Source of the DNA: Marinobacter guineae
GTDB lineage: Bacteria > Pseudomonadota > Gammaproteobacteria > Pseudomonadales > Oleiphilaceae
Assembly: GCF_002744735.1 (NCBI RefSeq)
Contig: NZ_KZ319339.1
Location: 744,001 to 808,000 of the forward strand
Direction: 5' to 3'
DNA: 64,000 nt
Made by a program: the position numbers and the translations under genes
The notes under the pieces: generated by a model
Seen by the model: only the letters and a program-made list of their open reading frames with translations
What the model was told of the DNA's origin: nothing
The model's database searches: none
In this document: in pieces, positions 16,842 to 25,914 of the stretch
Position numbering within the stretch: position 1 is the first letter of the stretch
How the letters are laid out: each line of letters opens with the position of its first letter

Positions 16842-18110
16842 TCAGTTAGTCAGCTGCTGGTCGATCACAATGGACACCGGTTCCTTCTCGGCATCGCCCA
16901 CCGCAACCGGTGTATCCGAGCTGCCCTGCCAGTCTCCCGGCTGGGCGCTCACACTTCCGGATCTGCTGAGTCGGGCAGTAATGACGACTTCTTCAGCACC
17001 GGAAATTCTGGCTTGGGGTGACATGGAATAACTGTCGTCCAGACGTATTTCTGCAGGCAACTGATCCGCCGTCAGCCTTGCCACTGCCAGCGGAGGCCCT
17101 TGCTGGGCGCCAGCCTGGCGGGCGAACACGAACAGCGTGGTATCCGCAGGCACCTGATCCCTGAACGCTTCAACCAGTGTTACCCGTACCGTTACCCCCA
17201 CTCCGGCAGAGTCGGGTTCGGCAGCCAGTTTCGGCGGCTCCTCTCCCAACCGGGTGTAGGCTTCACGTATTCCCTCACGGATGGAGGCGATCTGGGGATG
17301 ATCCGGAGCCACGGTCCCAATACGTTCCCAGTATTCGATGGCCTCGCGATAATTTTGCTGGCTGAATGCGTTAATACCCAACAGGCCAAGGGCATTCACT
17401 TCATCCGGGTTCAGCGAGCGCGCCTGTTCGATCGCGGCAGTGACTTCTTCCGTCATGGCGCCTTCGCTGCCGAAGAACAACGCCTGGGCCGCCAGGCCAT
17501 AGGCAACGGATTCAGAGCGATCATCCTCAGAGACACTGTCTGCCAGTTGGCGGAAGGCCCAGGCGGCATCGTTATAGCGTTCCAGCCGCATGTAGGTTCG
17601 ACCCAGCATGGCCCAGCCCTCCGGATTGTCGGGGCTGGCTTCCAGTCGCTCGCGAAGCTGCGTTGAAAGCTCCGTCATCTGTTCTTGTCTGGAGGCGTCC
17701 GTGGCGCCCATTTCCTGCATGGTGATGAACTGCTCGACCCGGTCCATGGCGCCCCACTGCTGATACAGATAGAACGTTGCTGCCGGTATCAGAAGAATCG
17801 ACACCAGGCCGACCGCCATGGCGCTCCTCCGGCCCTTGACCAGAGGTTTCAATTGCTCGTTTTCCGGCACATCGTCCAGCATGGCGCCGGCCAGCTCTTC
17901 TTTCAGTTGGCGGTAGTTTTCGGCATCAAGAATGCCGGCCTCGTATTCGTCGTCAAGCTCCTTCATCCTGGAGCGGTAAGCCAACAGATTCTGGTTTTTC
18001 AGATCCGTCTGTTTCCTGGTGCCCGGATGGTGAAAAAAAACCGGGTAGAGCACGAACGCCAGGGCAAGAATAATCAGTACCGTTGCGGCAATCCAGAAGG
18101 TTTCAGTCAT
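16842..18110 (-). CDS. ccmI: Cytochrome c maturation protein CcmI
   Basis: This 422-residue protein has the CcmI layout: an N-terminal membrane helix (FWIAATVLIILALAFVLYPVFF), a conserved leucine-zipper-like segment (NLLAYRSRMKELDDEYEAG), a second helix near residue 100, and a periplasmic TPR domain at about residues 150-290. The C-terminal region is beta-rich and probably corresponds to the apocytochrome-binding extension. CcmI chaperones apocytochrome c to the heme ligation complex. It is the last gene of the ccm operon and converges on batD. Confidence 0.9.
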   Translation of the reverse strand: MTETFWIAATVLIILALAFVLYPVFFHHPGTRKQTDLKNQNLLAYRSRMKELDDEYEAGILDAENYRQLKEELAGAMLDDVPENEQLKPLVKGRRSAMAVGLVSILLIPAATFYLYQQWGAMDRVEQFITMQEMGATDASRQEQMTELSTQLRERLEASPDNPEGWAMLGRTYMRLERYNDAAWAFRQLADSVSEDDRSESVAYGLAAQALFFGSEGAMTEEVTAAIEQARSLNPDEVNALGLLGINAFSQQNYREAIEYWERIGTVAPDHPQIASIREGIREAYTRLGEEPPKLAAEPDSAGVGVTVRVTLVEAFRDQVPADTTLFVFARQAGAQQGPPLAVARLTADQLPAEIRLDDSYSMSPQARISGAEEVVITARLSRSGSVSAQPGDWQGSSDTPVAVGDAEKEPVSIVIDQQLTN

Positions 18111-18179
18111 GGAGTTCCAGTCACAGGTTCAGAATTAAATGGAGTAGCAGCGTGAACAACAGGGTCAGCACCGGATGAT

Positions 18180-18659
18180 TCAGGAGGGCCTGTCACGCTT
18201 CTGAGCAGCCAGCATTTTATCCACGCGGGCCTTTTCTTCCTCGCTCAGCGCCGGGGCGTCGGGTCCGGCCCGCCGGGAGCGTATGACCACCCCGGCGACC
18301 ACCAATAGCCCACCGAATACGGCGATGGCCGGAGTTGCCCACAGCAGGAACGTGCGGCTTTCGAATTCCGGCTTATAGCGGACGAACTCACCAAATCTGC
18401 CAACCAGAGAGTCGACAATCTCTTCATTGCTGGCACCGTCTTTCATCATCCGGTAGACCACATCTCGCATATCCTTCGAGATCGGCGCGTTGGAATCAGC
18501 AATATTCTGGTTCTGGCATTTTGGGCACCGCAGCTCCGAGATCAGGTTCTGATATCGCTGTTCCTGGGCCCTGTCCTCGAAGTTATAAACGTCGGCAACT
18601 TCTGCCGCTGCAAGTCCGGAAAGAAGGACGGCAAGGGCAACAAACACAATCCGGATCAT
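18180..18659 (-). CDS. ccmH: Cytochrome c maturation protein CcmH (thiol-redox subunit)
   Basis: 159 residues from the ATG at 18659, which overlaps the ccmG stop as TGATG. A signal or anchor helix (IVFVALAVLLSGLAAA) precedes the conserved LRCPKCQNQNIADSNA, whose Cys45 and Cys48 reduce the apocytochrome thiols. A second membrane helix lies near residue 105 (LLWATPAIAVFGGLLVVAGV). This is the short CcmH, with the CcmI part encoded separately next door. Confidence 0.94.
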   Translation of the reverse strand: MIRIVFVALAVLLSGLAAAEVADVYNFEDRAQEQRYQNLISELRCPKCQNQNIADSNAPISKDMRDVVYRMMKDGASNEEIVDSLVGRFGEFVRYKPEFESRTFLLWATPAIAVFGGLLVVAGVVIRSRRAGPDAPALSEEEKARVDKMLAAQKRDRPS

Positions 18660-19195
18660 CAGCCATCCTCCCGGACTTCGTTGATGACCGGCAACAGCGT
18701 CTGTTCCCATACGTTCTCATTGACCACCCCAACATGGCGGTACCGAACAACACCACCGGCGTCAATCACGAAGGTTTCCGGTGCGCCGTAGACACCCAGA
18801 TCAAACCCCAGGGTTCCCTTCGGGTCATAAATCGTTTTCCGGTATGGATCGCCCAACCGGTCGAGCCAGACCAGGGCGTCTTCCCGGTTGTCTTTGTAGT
18901 TCAGGCCGATGATGGGCACCCCTTTTTCCATCGCCAACCACATCAGGTCATCATGTTCATCCCGGCAGGCCGGACACCATGTGCCCCACACATTCAACAG
19001 GTTCACCTGACCACGAAACAGACCCTGATCAAGCATGGCATCGGGGTTGTGCAGATCCCGCAGGCTGAACTCGGGGACTGGTTTACCAATCAGTGCCGAC
19101 TCCAGTTTGGTGGGATCCTTGCCGATACCCGCAAACAGCACTATGCCAATCACGACGGCAACGAGTAAGGGCAGAAAGAGTAGGAACCGCTTCAT
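18659..19195 (-). CDS. ccmG: Thiol:disulfide oxidoreductase CcmG/DsbE
   Basis: The 178-residue periplasmic thioredoxin is tethered by an N-terminal helix (LLFLPLLVAVVIGIVLFAGI). The active site is WCPAC at Cys74 and Cys77 within LNVWGTWCPACRDEH. GVYGAPETFVID carries the conserved cis-proline loop. It supplies reductant to CcmH and apocytochrome c during maturation. The start overlaps the ccmF stop by 4 bp and the stop overlaps ccmH, so the genes are translationally coupled. Confidence 0.95.
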   Translation of the reverse strand: MKRFLLFLPLLVAVVIGIVLFAGIGKDPTKLESALIGKPVPEFSLRDLHNPDAMLDQGLFRGQVNLLNVWGTWCPACRDEHDDLMWLAMEKGVPIIGLNYKDNREDALVWLDRLGDPYRKTIYDPKGTLGFDLGVYGAPETFVIDAGGVVRYRHVGVVNENVWEQTLLPVINEVREDG

Positions 19196-21198
19196 GATAC
19201 GGCTCCTGCGGAGCGGGTCGAGCCAGCGTCCGTAACAGGCGCACTGGTGTCTACTTTCTCCTCTGCCCGTTCCCGGACCCGGTAACGGCGATCAGAAATG
19301 GCCAGGAAGCCACCGGCGGCCATGAAGATCGCACCCAACCAGAGCCAGCGCACCAGCGGCTTGTACTGCAGACGGATGGCCCAGGCGTCGTCGGAAATGC
19401 GCTCGCCAATGGCCACGAAAATGTCCCGGAACAGCCCGGCATCGATGTCTGCTTCCGTCATAACGCTCATACCAACGGAGTACTGGCGCTTTTCAGGATG
19501 CAGCTCGGCAATGCGCTCGCCGTCCAGCATCACGTCAAAACTGCCGTACTGGGCGGTAAAATTGGCTCCATTACGGGCGCCAATATCTTTGAATACAAAC
19601 TGATAATCACCGACCATCGCGACATCGCCCGGCACCATGCGAACGTCCCGCTCAATGCCGTAATTGGACACCACCGTGACTCCCGCCATGGTAATTGCCA
19701 GGCCCAGGTGGCCGAGCACCATGCCGTAATAGCTACGGGACTGGCGCTTGAGCCCATGGATTCGACCTTTCCTGGAAGACGATTTGTCCCAGAGATCCCA
19801 GAAGGTGGCAACCGTCACCCACATGGCGGTAAATACCCCGACAAAGGCCCAGGGCTTGAAGCCGTCGTAACCGATCATCACGGCTGTACTAGCGATAAGG
19901 CTGACCGCCAGCGGCCACAACAGCTTGCGCCCGAGCCAGCCGCCATCGGTTTTCTTCCAGCGGGAGAAAATCCCTGCGCCCATCAACAGACCTGCTGCAA
20001 CCGCCAACGGGCTGAAGGTGAGGTTGAAGAACGGCTCACCGATCGACAGCTTGCCCATTTCCAGAAAATCGAGAACCAGTGGGTAAAGTGTTCCCACGGC
20101 TACCAGCAGGGTTGCCGATACCAGCAGCACATTATTGAGCAACAGGAAGATTTCCCGGGACAGTGACCCGTACCGGGAACGGACGTGAACCACCGGTGCC
20201 CGGACCGCATAGAGTGTAAGACTGGCTACGATAGTGACCGCCAGCAATGCCAGCAGGAAGGTGCCCCGCTCCGGGTCGGAGGCAAAGGCATGAACGGACG
20301 TAAGCACCCCGGAACGAACCAGGAACGTACCCAACAGGCTGAGGGAGAAAGTGACAATCGCCAGCAGCACGGTCCAGCTTTTGAACACGCCGCGCTTTTC
20401 AGTCACCGCCAGGGAATGCATCAGAGCGGTGCCGGACAGCCATGGTAACAGGGACGCGTTCTCGACCGGATCCCAGAACCACCAGCCACCCCAGCCAAGC
20501 TCATAATAGGCCCACCAGCTGCCCAGGGCGATACCCAGGGAAAGGAAGGCCCAGGCGACGGTGGTCCAGGGCCGGGACCAGCGGGCCCAGGCAGCATCGA
20601 GTCGGCCGTTGATCAACGCCGCAATCGCAAAGGCAAAGGCGACGGCGAAACCGACATACCCCATATAGAGCATGGGAGGATGAATGATAAGGCCCACATC
20701 CTGGAGCAACGGATTAAGGTCCGCCCCGTCTGCAGGCACATTGGGTAGCAGGCGATCAAACGGGTTGGAGGTAACCACGATGAACAACAGGAATCCGACG
20801 CTGACCATGCCCAGCACTGACAGCACCTGAGAAATCATCACCGAAGGCAGTCGACGACTGAAGATCGCCACCGCCAGCGTCCAGCCCGAGAGCATCAGAA
20901 TCCAGAGCAGTAGTGAGCCCTCATGGCCGCCCCAGACCGCACTGAACTTGAAGTACCAGGGCAGCATGCTGTTGCTGTTGTTGGCAACGTAGGCCACTGA
21001 AAAGTCATCTGTGACAAAGGCATTGGTCAGGATGGCAAATGCGAGGCCGACAAAGACAAACATGCCGGCTGCCAGCGGCCTGGCAAATGCCTGGAGGTTG
21101 TCCCTGCCAGTCAGGGACCCCGCCAGGGGTACGACGGAAAGGAGCACTGCCAACAACAGCGCGAGTATCAGTGCAAGCTGTCCGAGTTCGGGATACAT
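19192..21198 (-). CDS. ccmF: Heme lyase CcmF
   Basis: This 668-residue protein has more than a dozen hydrophobic segments, as expected for CcmF, the subunit that attaches heme to apocytochrome c in the periplasm. The tryptophan-rich heme-handling motif WGGWWFWDPVENAS is present near residue 232. Another CcmF mark is WGGHEGSLLLWILMLSGW near residue 90. The final helix (WLWLGAIFMAAGGFLAIS) precedes a short charged tail. The length agrees with the family. It lies between ccmE and ccmG in the normal order. Confidence 0.96.
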   Translation of the reverse strand: MYPELGQLALILALLLAVLLSVVPLAGSLTGRDNLQAFARPLAAGMFVFVGLAFAILTNAFVTDDFSVAYVANNSNSMLPWYFKFSAVWGGHEGSLLLWILMLSGWTLAVAIFSRRLPSVMISQVLSVLGMVSVGFLLFIVVTSNPFDRLLPNVPADGADLNPLLQDVGLIIHPPMLYMGYVGFAVAFAFAIAALINGRLDAAWARWSRPWTTVAWAFLSLGIALGSWWAYYELGWGGWWFWDPVENASLLPWLSGTALMHSLAVTEKRGVFKSWTVLLAIVTFSLSLLGTFLVRSGVLTSVHAFASDPERGTFLLALLAVTIVASLTLYAVRAPVVHVRSRYGSLSREIFLLLNNVLLVSATLLVAVGTLYPLVLDFLEMGKLSIGEPFFNLTFSPLAVAAGLLMGAGIFSRWKKTDGGWLGRKLLWPLAVSLIASTAVMIGYDGFKPWAFVGVFTAMWVTVATFWDLWDKSSSRKGRIHGLKRQSRSYYGMVLGHLGLAITMAGVTVVSNYGIERDVRMVPGDVAMVGDYQFVFKDIGARNGANFTAQYGSFDVMLDGERIAELHPEKRQYSVGMSVMTEADIDAGLFRDIFVAIGERISDDAWAIRLQYKPLVRWLWLGAIFMAAGGFLAISDRRYRVRERAEEKVDTSAPVTDAGSTRSAGAVS

Positions 21199-21235
21199 CA
21201 GCGCCCTCCAGAAACCAGGCTGTTAGGTGAAGCGT

Positions 21236-21712
21236 TTAATAGGATACCGTATTCGTGGTTGCATTCTCACTGGCCTTGTTCTGGCCTTTTGCTGCCTTTT
21301 CCAGCGCATCAGCAACTTCCGGCGGCATGTAATTCTCATCGTGTTTGGCCAGAACCTGATCGGCCACAAAGCGACCGTTGTTATTCAGTCTGCCCATGGC
21401 AACCACGCCCTGCCCTTCGGCAAACAGATCCGGCAGAATCCCGGTGTATTCAACCGGTACCGAAGCGTTGAAATCGGTGACCCGGAACTCTATCGTCAGG
21501 CTGTCCGGATCCCGCACGACGGATCCCTCCTCGACCATTCCGCCAGCCCGGATTCTGACATCCACCGGCGCTTCACCGGCGGAAATCTGGCTGGGGTCGT
21601 AGAACAGATTGATGTTCTGGCGCAGGGCATAGGTTGTCAATGCTACAGCGATGCCCAGCCCTACTAGCAGGAACAGGACAATCGTAAGGCGCTTTTTTCG
21701 GATCGGATGCAT
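21236..21712 (-). CDS. ccmE: Heme chaperone CcmE
   Basis: 158 residues: a short basic N-terminus, one membrane anchor ([22 protein letters not shown]), and a periplasmic OB-fold. The covalent heme-binding histidine is His124 with Tyr128 in [13 protein letters not shown], the family signature. CcmE carries heme from CcmC to CcmF. Its start is 14 bp from the ccmD stop, in the operon order D-E-F. Confidence 0.96.
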   Translation of the reverse strand: MHPIRKKRLTIVLFLLVGLGIAVALTTYALRQNINLFYDPSQISAGEAPVDVRIRAGGMVEEGSVVRDPDSLTIEFRVTDFNASVPVEYTGILPDLFAEGQGVVAMGRLNNNGRFVADQVLAKHDENYMPPEVADALEKAAKGQNKASENATTNTVSY

Positions 21713-21726
21713 CGGGTACCTGCCAT

Positions 21727-21966
21727 TCAGTCTTGGGAAACGTTTACGCGGGTGAAGGAAGCTGCTGAACCACGGGCAGCCTGTTGTTCGCTCCTGTCAG
21801 CCTGAAATTCGTAACCGCGCCGGCAGGATTCAATTGCTGCCTTGCGGCGATGTACAGACCAGACCATCATCGCGATCATCAGGACGAAGAAGACACCGTA
21901 GCAGGCCCAGACATAGGGCCCGTGGCCCTCCATCACCAGAAATGCCGAAAAGGAATCAAACGCCAT
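21727..21966 (-). CDS. ccmD: Cytochrome c maturation protein CcmD
   Basis: The small 79-residue membrane protein has one helix ([17 protein letters not shown]) preceded by MEGHGPYVW, the common CcmD start region, and followed by basic VHRRKAA. The C-terminal tail of about 35 hydrophilic residues is somewhat long for the family. CcmD stabilises the CcmC-heme-CcmE complex. It sits 3 bp after ccmC. Confidence 0.9.
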   Translation of the reverse strand: MAFDSFSAFLVMEGHGPYVWACYGVFFVLMIAMMVWSVHRRKAAIESCRRGYEFQADRSEQQAARGSAASFTRVNVSQD

Positions 21967-21969
21967 ACA

Positions 21970-22713
21970 TCAACCTCTCCCGGCCATAACATAATCCTTT
22001 ACCCAGCGAGTGCGCTGCTCGCGGAACAGAATCTCTGTCTGCATTCGTAAACAGGCGAGCCAGCCAAACAGCAGATACAGGCCAAGAACTGAAAGTAGCA
22101 ACGGAACCCACATGTCCGCAGGCATTGAGGGCTTTTCAGTCAGCTTGAAGGTGGCCGGCTGGTGCAGGGTATTCCACCACTCCACGGAGTATTTGATAAT
22201 CGGGATATTCACCACCCCGACCAGTACAAGAATCGCCACCGCCCGAGCCGCCGACTTTTCATCATTGATGGCCCTGTCCAGGGCAATCACGCCGCCATAA
22301 AGAAACAGCAGTATCAGCATGGAGGTCAGCCGGGCATCCCAGATCCACCAGGTTCCCCAGGTCGGCTTGCCCCAGACCGCTCCGGTGAACAACGCAAGAA
22401 ACGTCAGTACCAGCCCCACCGGTGCCACGGCCTTGACGAAAACATCTGCCAGCTTCATGCGCCAGACCAGGGTGACCACCGCCGCGACGGCCATCATGAT
22501 GTAGATCGACTGGGCAATAAAGGCCGTGGGCACGTGAATGAAGATAATCCGGTAACTGTTGCCCTGGAGGTAATCCTTGGGCGCGAAGGCCAGGCCCCAG
22601 ACAATTCCCGCCATCAGCAGCAATACGCCACCCGCCAGCAGCCAGGGCATAAGCCGGGTCGCAATCCCGAAGAACCATTTGGGAGAACCCAACTTGTGAA
22701 AAAATTGCCACAT
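21970..22713 (-). CDS. ccmC: Heme handling protein CcmC
   Basis: 247 residues with six hydrophobic segments. The tryptophan-rich motif [13 protein letters not shown] near residue 120 is the diagnostic heme-handling sequence. Histidines expected as heme ligands are present before and after it. It loads heme onto CcmE together with CcmD and the CcmAB transporter. Confidence 0.95.
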   Translation of the reverse strand: MWQFFHKLGSPKWFFGIATRLMPWLLAGGVLLLMAGIVWGLAFAPKDYLQGNSYRIIFIHVPTAFIAQSIYIMMAVAAVVTLVWRMKLADVFVKAVAPVGLVLTFLALFTGAVWGKPTWGTWWIWDARLTSMLILLFLYGGVIALDRAINDEKSAARAVAILVLVGVVNIPIIKYSVEWWNTLHQPATFKLTEKPSMPADMWVPLLLSVLGLYLLFGWLACLRMQTEILFREQRTRWVKDYVMAGRG

Positions 22714-22744
22714 CAGATGGTCACCGTCCTACCGTTACCTTGTT

Positions 22745-23470
22745 TTAGCCATTCGACAGACTGATTCGCAGCGCTGCAGCGGATGCAAAGGGTGCGAGTG
22801 TCAGGGCCAGCACCAGAAATGCCCCCATCAGGGCCACGTAGGCACCAACCTGGGCCCCTTCCGCTGCGGCAGCCACTGTCCCCGTACCAAAAATCAGGAC
22901 AGGAATGTACAGCGGAATGATCAACAGGGACAAGAGCACCCCTGCCGAACGTAATCCCAGGGTCAGGGCTGCACCAATTGAACCAATCAGACTCAGCACC
23001 GGTGTACCGATCAGCAGCGTTAGACACAAAACTCCGATGGAGTTCCCGTCAAGATGAACCATTACGCCAAGAACCGGCGTCAGTATCACCAATGGCAACC
23101 CCGTTAACACCCAGTGCGCCATGGTTTTCGCCAACACCAGCAGAAACAGGGGCTGAGGCTGGAGTACCAGTTGTTCCAGGGTGCCGTCATCAAAATCGTG
23201 CCGGAACAGATGATCCAGCGACAGTAACACCGAAAGCAGCGCAGCCACCCAAAGGATACCGGCACCCGCCTCCCGCAGGAATGACACTTCCGGGCTAACC
23301 CCGAGGGGAAAAAGGGTTACAACCATCACAAAGAACAACAACGGATTCAGCAAATCCTGTCGTTGCCGGAAAGCCACCTTGAGGTCACGGGCGAAAACGC
23401 CCCGCATTGCCGCCAGGACTCCTACTGTATCATCCCGCAGCTTAAGAACGGGTCGGACATCAGCGTTCAT
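22745..23470 (-). CDS. ccmB: Heme exporter permease CcmB
   Basis: 241 residues from ATG 23470, which overlaps ccmA by 11 bp and has GGAGGGTCATCTG upstream. Six membrane helices follow an N-terminal cytoplasmic stretch with FARDLKVAFRQRQDLLNPLLFF, typical of CcmB. It is the permease partner of CcmA, and releases holo-CcmE in an ATP-dependent step. Confidence 0.94.
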   Translation of the reverse strand: MNADVRPVLKLRDDTVGVLAAMRGVFARDLKVAFRQRQDLLNPLLFFVMVVTLFPLGVSPEVSFLREAGAGILWVAALLSVLLSLDHLFRHDFDDGTLEQLVLQPQPLFLLVLAKTMAHWVLTGLPLVILTPVLGVMVHLDGNSIGVLCLTLLIGTPVLSLIGSIGAALTLGLRSAGVLLSLLIIPLYIPVLIFGTGTVAAAAEGAQVGAYVALMGAFLVLALTLAPFASAAALRISLSNG

Positions 23471-24098
23471 CAGATGACCCTCCGCCCAGAACAATACGCT
23501 GCATTCCGGGCATCCGGAGATCGTGGTGGGTCGTTACAACCACCGCACCACCCTCGGCGGCCCGCTGCTGCAGGAGTGTTTCAATAGCACTGACGCCGTC
23601 TGCATCAATTGCCGTAAAGACTTCATCAAGCAACCAAAGGGGCTCATCGGCGATCAGCAGTCGGGCAAGAGCTACCCGCCTCTGCTGGCCTGCCGAAAGC
23701 TTCCGGCAGGGCACGTCCTGGAATCCGGCCAGCCCGGTGCCCTCCAGTGCCTGGCGCAGGACTGGATCTGGCACGGCGCATCGCCCGGACGTCAGTGCCC
23801 GAAGATTTTCCATCGGCGTCAGCAGCGGCTTGATGCCCGGCCGGTGGCCAAGGTACAGGGTATTTCTGAGGAATTCTTCCCGCTGCGCGGACCTTCGCTT
23901 GCCACACCACAGAAGCTCGCCGGACCAGGCATCGTTCAGGCCAGCAAGCATCCGCAGCAAGGTGGTCTTGCCGGAGCCGTTGGGGCCCTCGACACGGGTA
24001 ACCGTACCGGGCAATATGGAGAACGACAGGTCACGGAAAAGGATCCGTTCGTCCCGTTCGCACTGCAGATCAACAGCCTGTAATAACGGCTCAGACAT
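23460..24098 (-). CDS. ccmA: ABC ATPase CcmA
   Basis: 212 residues from ATG 24098 (MSEPLLQ). Walker A is GPNGSGKTT near residue 40, the ABC signature LSAGQQRRVALARLL near 132, and Walker B PLWLLDEVF. It powers the CcmAB step of cytochrome c maturation. It is the first gene of the ccmA-I operon. A perfect TATAAT on the minus strand (24204-24209) lies about 100 bp upstream, without a clear -35 box. The longer frame to 24185 was rejected because the added residues are Cys/Arg-rich and unlike the family. Confidence 0.95.
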   Translation of the reverse strand: MSEPLLQAVDLQCERDERILFRDLSFSILPGTVTRVEGPNGSGKTTLLRMLAGLNDAWSGELLWCGKRRSAQREEFLRNTLYLGHRPGIKPLLTPMENLRALTSGRCAVPDPVLRQALEGTGLAGFQDVPCRKLSAGQQRRVALARLLIADEPLWLLDEVFTAIDADGVSAIETLLQQRAAEGGAVVVTTHHDLRMPGMQRIVLGGGSSDER

Positions 24099-24256
24099 CA
24101 GGGCCCCGTAACCAGGACGATGCGCGCATGTGCGGCATCGGGTGCATTCGTGACAGAGACGGCGGATGCGCCTTAATTCGCGCATGGCCGGCCGGCGCGG
24201 CGTATTATAACGAAAGAGCTTGCGGATTACTCTTGTCCAACATCAAATCAGTGACG

Positions 24257-25609
24257 ATGAAACTACCCAGCGGACAACAACCTCCTGTACCTCCTGCCCA
24301 GCCGGCGTCCCAGACCATCCGGCCAACCGGCACCACAGAAGTCAGCCGCGAGCCCGTTACCGCGTCCGCCAGGCAACTGCTGGACCAGATCCAGCTGGCA
24401 AACCGGGAAACCACCCTGGCCCGGGTTGCGGAGATCCTGAACCGGCAAAGCGGAAGTAGTACCGATGTGTTGCTGGATATTCGCGGCAAATCCCTTCTGG
24501 TTCAGGCAGCGATCGGTAAAACCGAGCTCTCGCCAGGTGACTGGGTAAAGGTGATGCGGGCGGGCAACGAGCTTCAGCTCATGGGCAAACTGGCGCCTGC
24601 ACCCGAAGCTGGCATTGCCCGGGCCCTGGCTCAGCGACTGCCCTGGCAGCAAACCCTGGACACCGGCCTGGCGAAACTTATGGGCGCACTGACCCAGGGC
24701 CTGAAGCAGGACCCGCTGCCCGGCCAGTTACCATCAGCCCGGCAGACTCAGGCCCTGCCGGAATCGGCCAGGCAGACGATCGAACAGCTGGTGGCAAGGC
24801 TTCCGTCGGGAACCGGTCTGGCGCCCGGGGCCGGCGGTCAGGCTGCGACACCGCAACAGGTTCGCCAATGGCTTTCCGAAAGCGGCCTGTTTGCGGAATC
24901 CCGCCTTGTCCAGACGCCTGCGGCCCAACTCCCCGATCTGAAACTGGCCCTTGGCAGGGTGATTACCGCATTGCTGGCGCAGCAGGGCAGCACTCCGGAA
25001 CAGTTCAACCGTTTGACCCCCATATCAACGCCTGAATTAATGCAGGCGCCCCTGCAATTCCCGCAACCTCTGGCGACACCCCAGGCACCCGGCGACGGTG
25101 AGCCCCCCAGTGTCGGACAAATGCTTCGCCTGTTGGCGGGCATGCTCAACCGCATTACCGTAAATCAGCTCCACAGTCAGGTGCTGACAGCCCGGGGCGG
25201 TGGTGATGCCGCCGCACCCGTCTCTACCCTGTTGCTGGATCTGCCCTGGCTCACCCCCCAGAATGAACCAAGGCTGGCACAAGTGCGGATTGAACAGTAT
25301 CCGGAGGACAGGCAGACAGACAGGAAATCGTCGGGGCCAACAACAACCGAGTGGCGGCTCTCGCTGACCATGGATCTGGACGACGCCGGACCACTGCACT
25401 TCGATGTCGCCTTGCGGCAGCAGGCCGTCAGCGCCCGGGTCTGGGCGGAAAAACAGGCGACTTTGCGGCAGGTAAACGAGGAACTGCCCGCGCTGCGGCA
25501 AAGTCTGACTGACCTCGGCCTGGATGTGACAGATCTGGAGTGCCGCCGCGGTACACCCCAGAGCAGCATCACCCGCCTTGAACACAGACTGGTGGACACC
25601 CGGGCATGA
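24257..25609 (+). CDS. FliK-like hook-length control family protein (second copy)
   Basis: 450 residues from ATG 24257. The first 320 residues are rich in Gln, Pro, Ala and Leu with low complexity, as in FliK proteins. Residues about 330-445 resemble the conserved FliK C-terminal domain: EWRLSLTMDLDDAGPLHFDVAL, then VSARVWAEKQATLRQVNEELPALRQSLTDLGLDV. It overlaps a FlhB C-domain gene by 4 bp, so a secretion-substrate switch pair is likely. The true flagellar fliK is a separate gene at 52684-53889. No good ribosome binding site precedes the start, so the N-terminus is uncertain. Confidence 0.75.
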   Translation: MKLPSGQQPPVPPAQPASQTIRPTGTTEVSREPVTASARQLLDQIQLANRETTLARVAEILNRQSGSSTDVLLDIRGKSLLVQAAIGKTELSPGDWVKVMRAGNELQLMGKLAPAPEAGIARALAQRLPWQQTLDTGLAKLMGALTQGLKQDPLPGQLPSARQTQALPESARQTIEQLVARLPSGTGLAPGAGGQAATPQQVRQWLSESGLFAESRLVQTPAAQLPDLKLALGRVITALLAQQGSTPEQFNRLTPISTPELMQAPLQFPQPLATPQAPGDGEPPSVGQMLRLLAGMLNRITVNQLHSQVLTARGGGDAAAPVSTLLLDLPWLTPQNEPRLAQVRIEQYPEDRQTDRKSSGPTTTEWRLSLTMDLDDAGPLHFDVALRQQAVSARVWAEKQATLRQVNEELPALRQSLTDLGLDVTDLECRRGTPQSSITRLEHRLVDTRA

Positions 25610-25914
25610 CATCAGAAGCAGACCATCACGACAACAGGGCCGCCGTCGCACTCAAATACGATGGTGACAAAGCACCCACCATCAGCGCAACTGGCACCCA
25701 CGAACTGGCGGAGGAAATTATCCGCATCGCCAGGGAGCATGACGTTCCGCTGTATGAGAACGCCGAACTGGCAAGCATTCTGGCCCGACTGTCCCTCAAC
25801 GAGGAAATCCCCGAGTCACTGTACCGGGTGATTGCTGAAATTCTGGCGTTTGCCTTTCATATTCGGGGGCTTACGCCGGATGACAGGAAACCGGATGGCT
25901 CAGCGGATCAGTGA
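25606..25914 (+). CDS. FlhB C-terminal-domain-like protein (FhlB/EscU family)
   Basis: This 102-residue soluble protein resembles only the cytoplasmic domain of FlhB. AVALKYDGDKAPTISATG corresponds to the region after the FlhB autocleavage site, and VPLYENAELASILARLSLNEEIPESLYRVIAEILAF to the following helices. The NPTH autocleavage motif itself is absent. The start overlaps the fliK-like stop as ATGA. Such solitary FlhB domains are known near flagellar loci and can substitute for the cleaved FlhB C-terminus. Its last 15 bp overlap the 3' end of the opposing ATPase gene. Confidence 0.85.
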   Translation: MTSEADHHDNRAAVALKYDGDKAPTISATGTHELAEEIIRIAREHDVPLYENAELASILARLSLNEEIPESLYRVIAEILAFAFHIRGLTPDDRKPDGSADQ

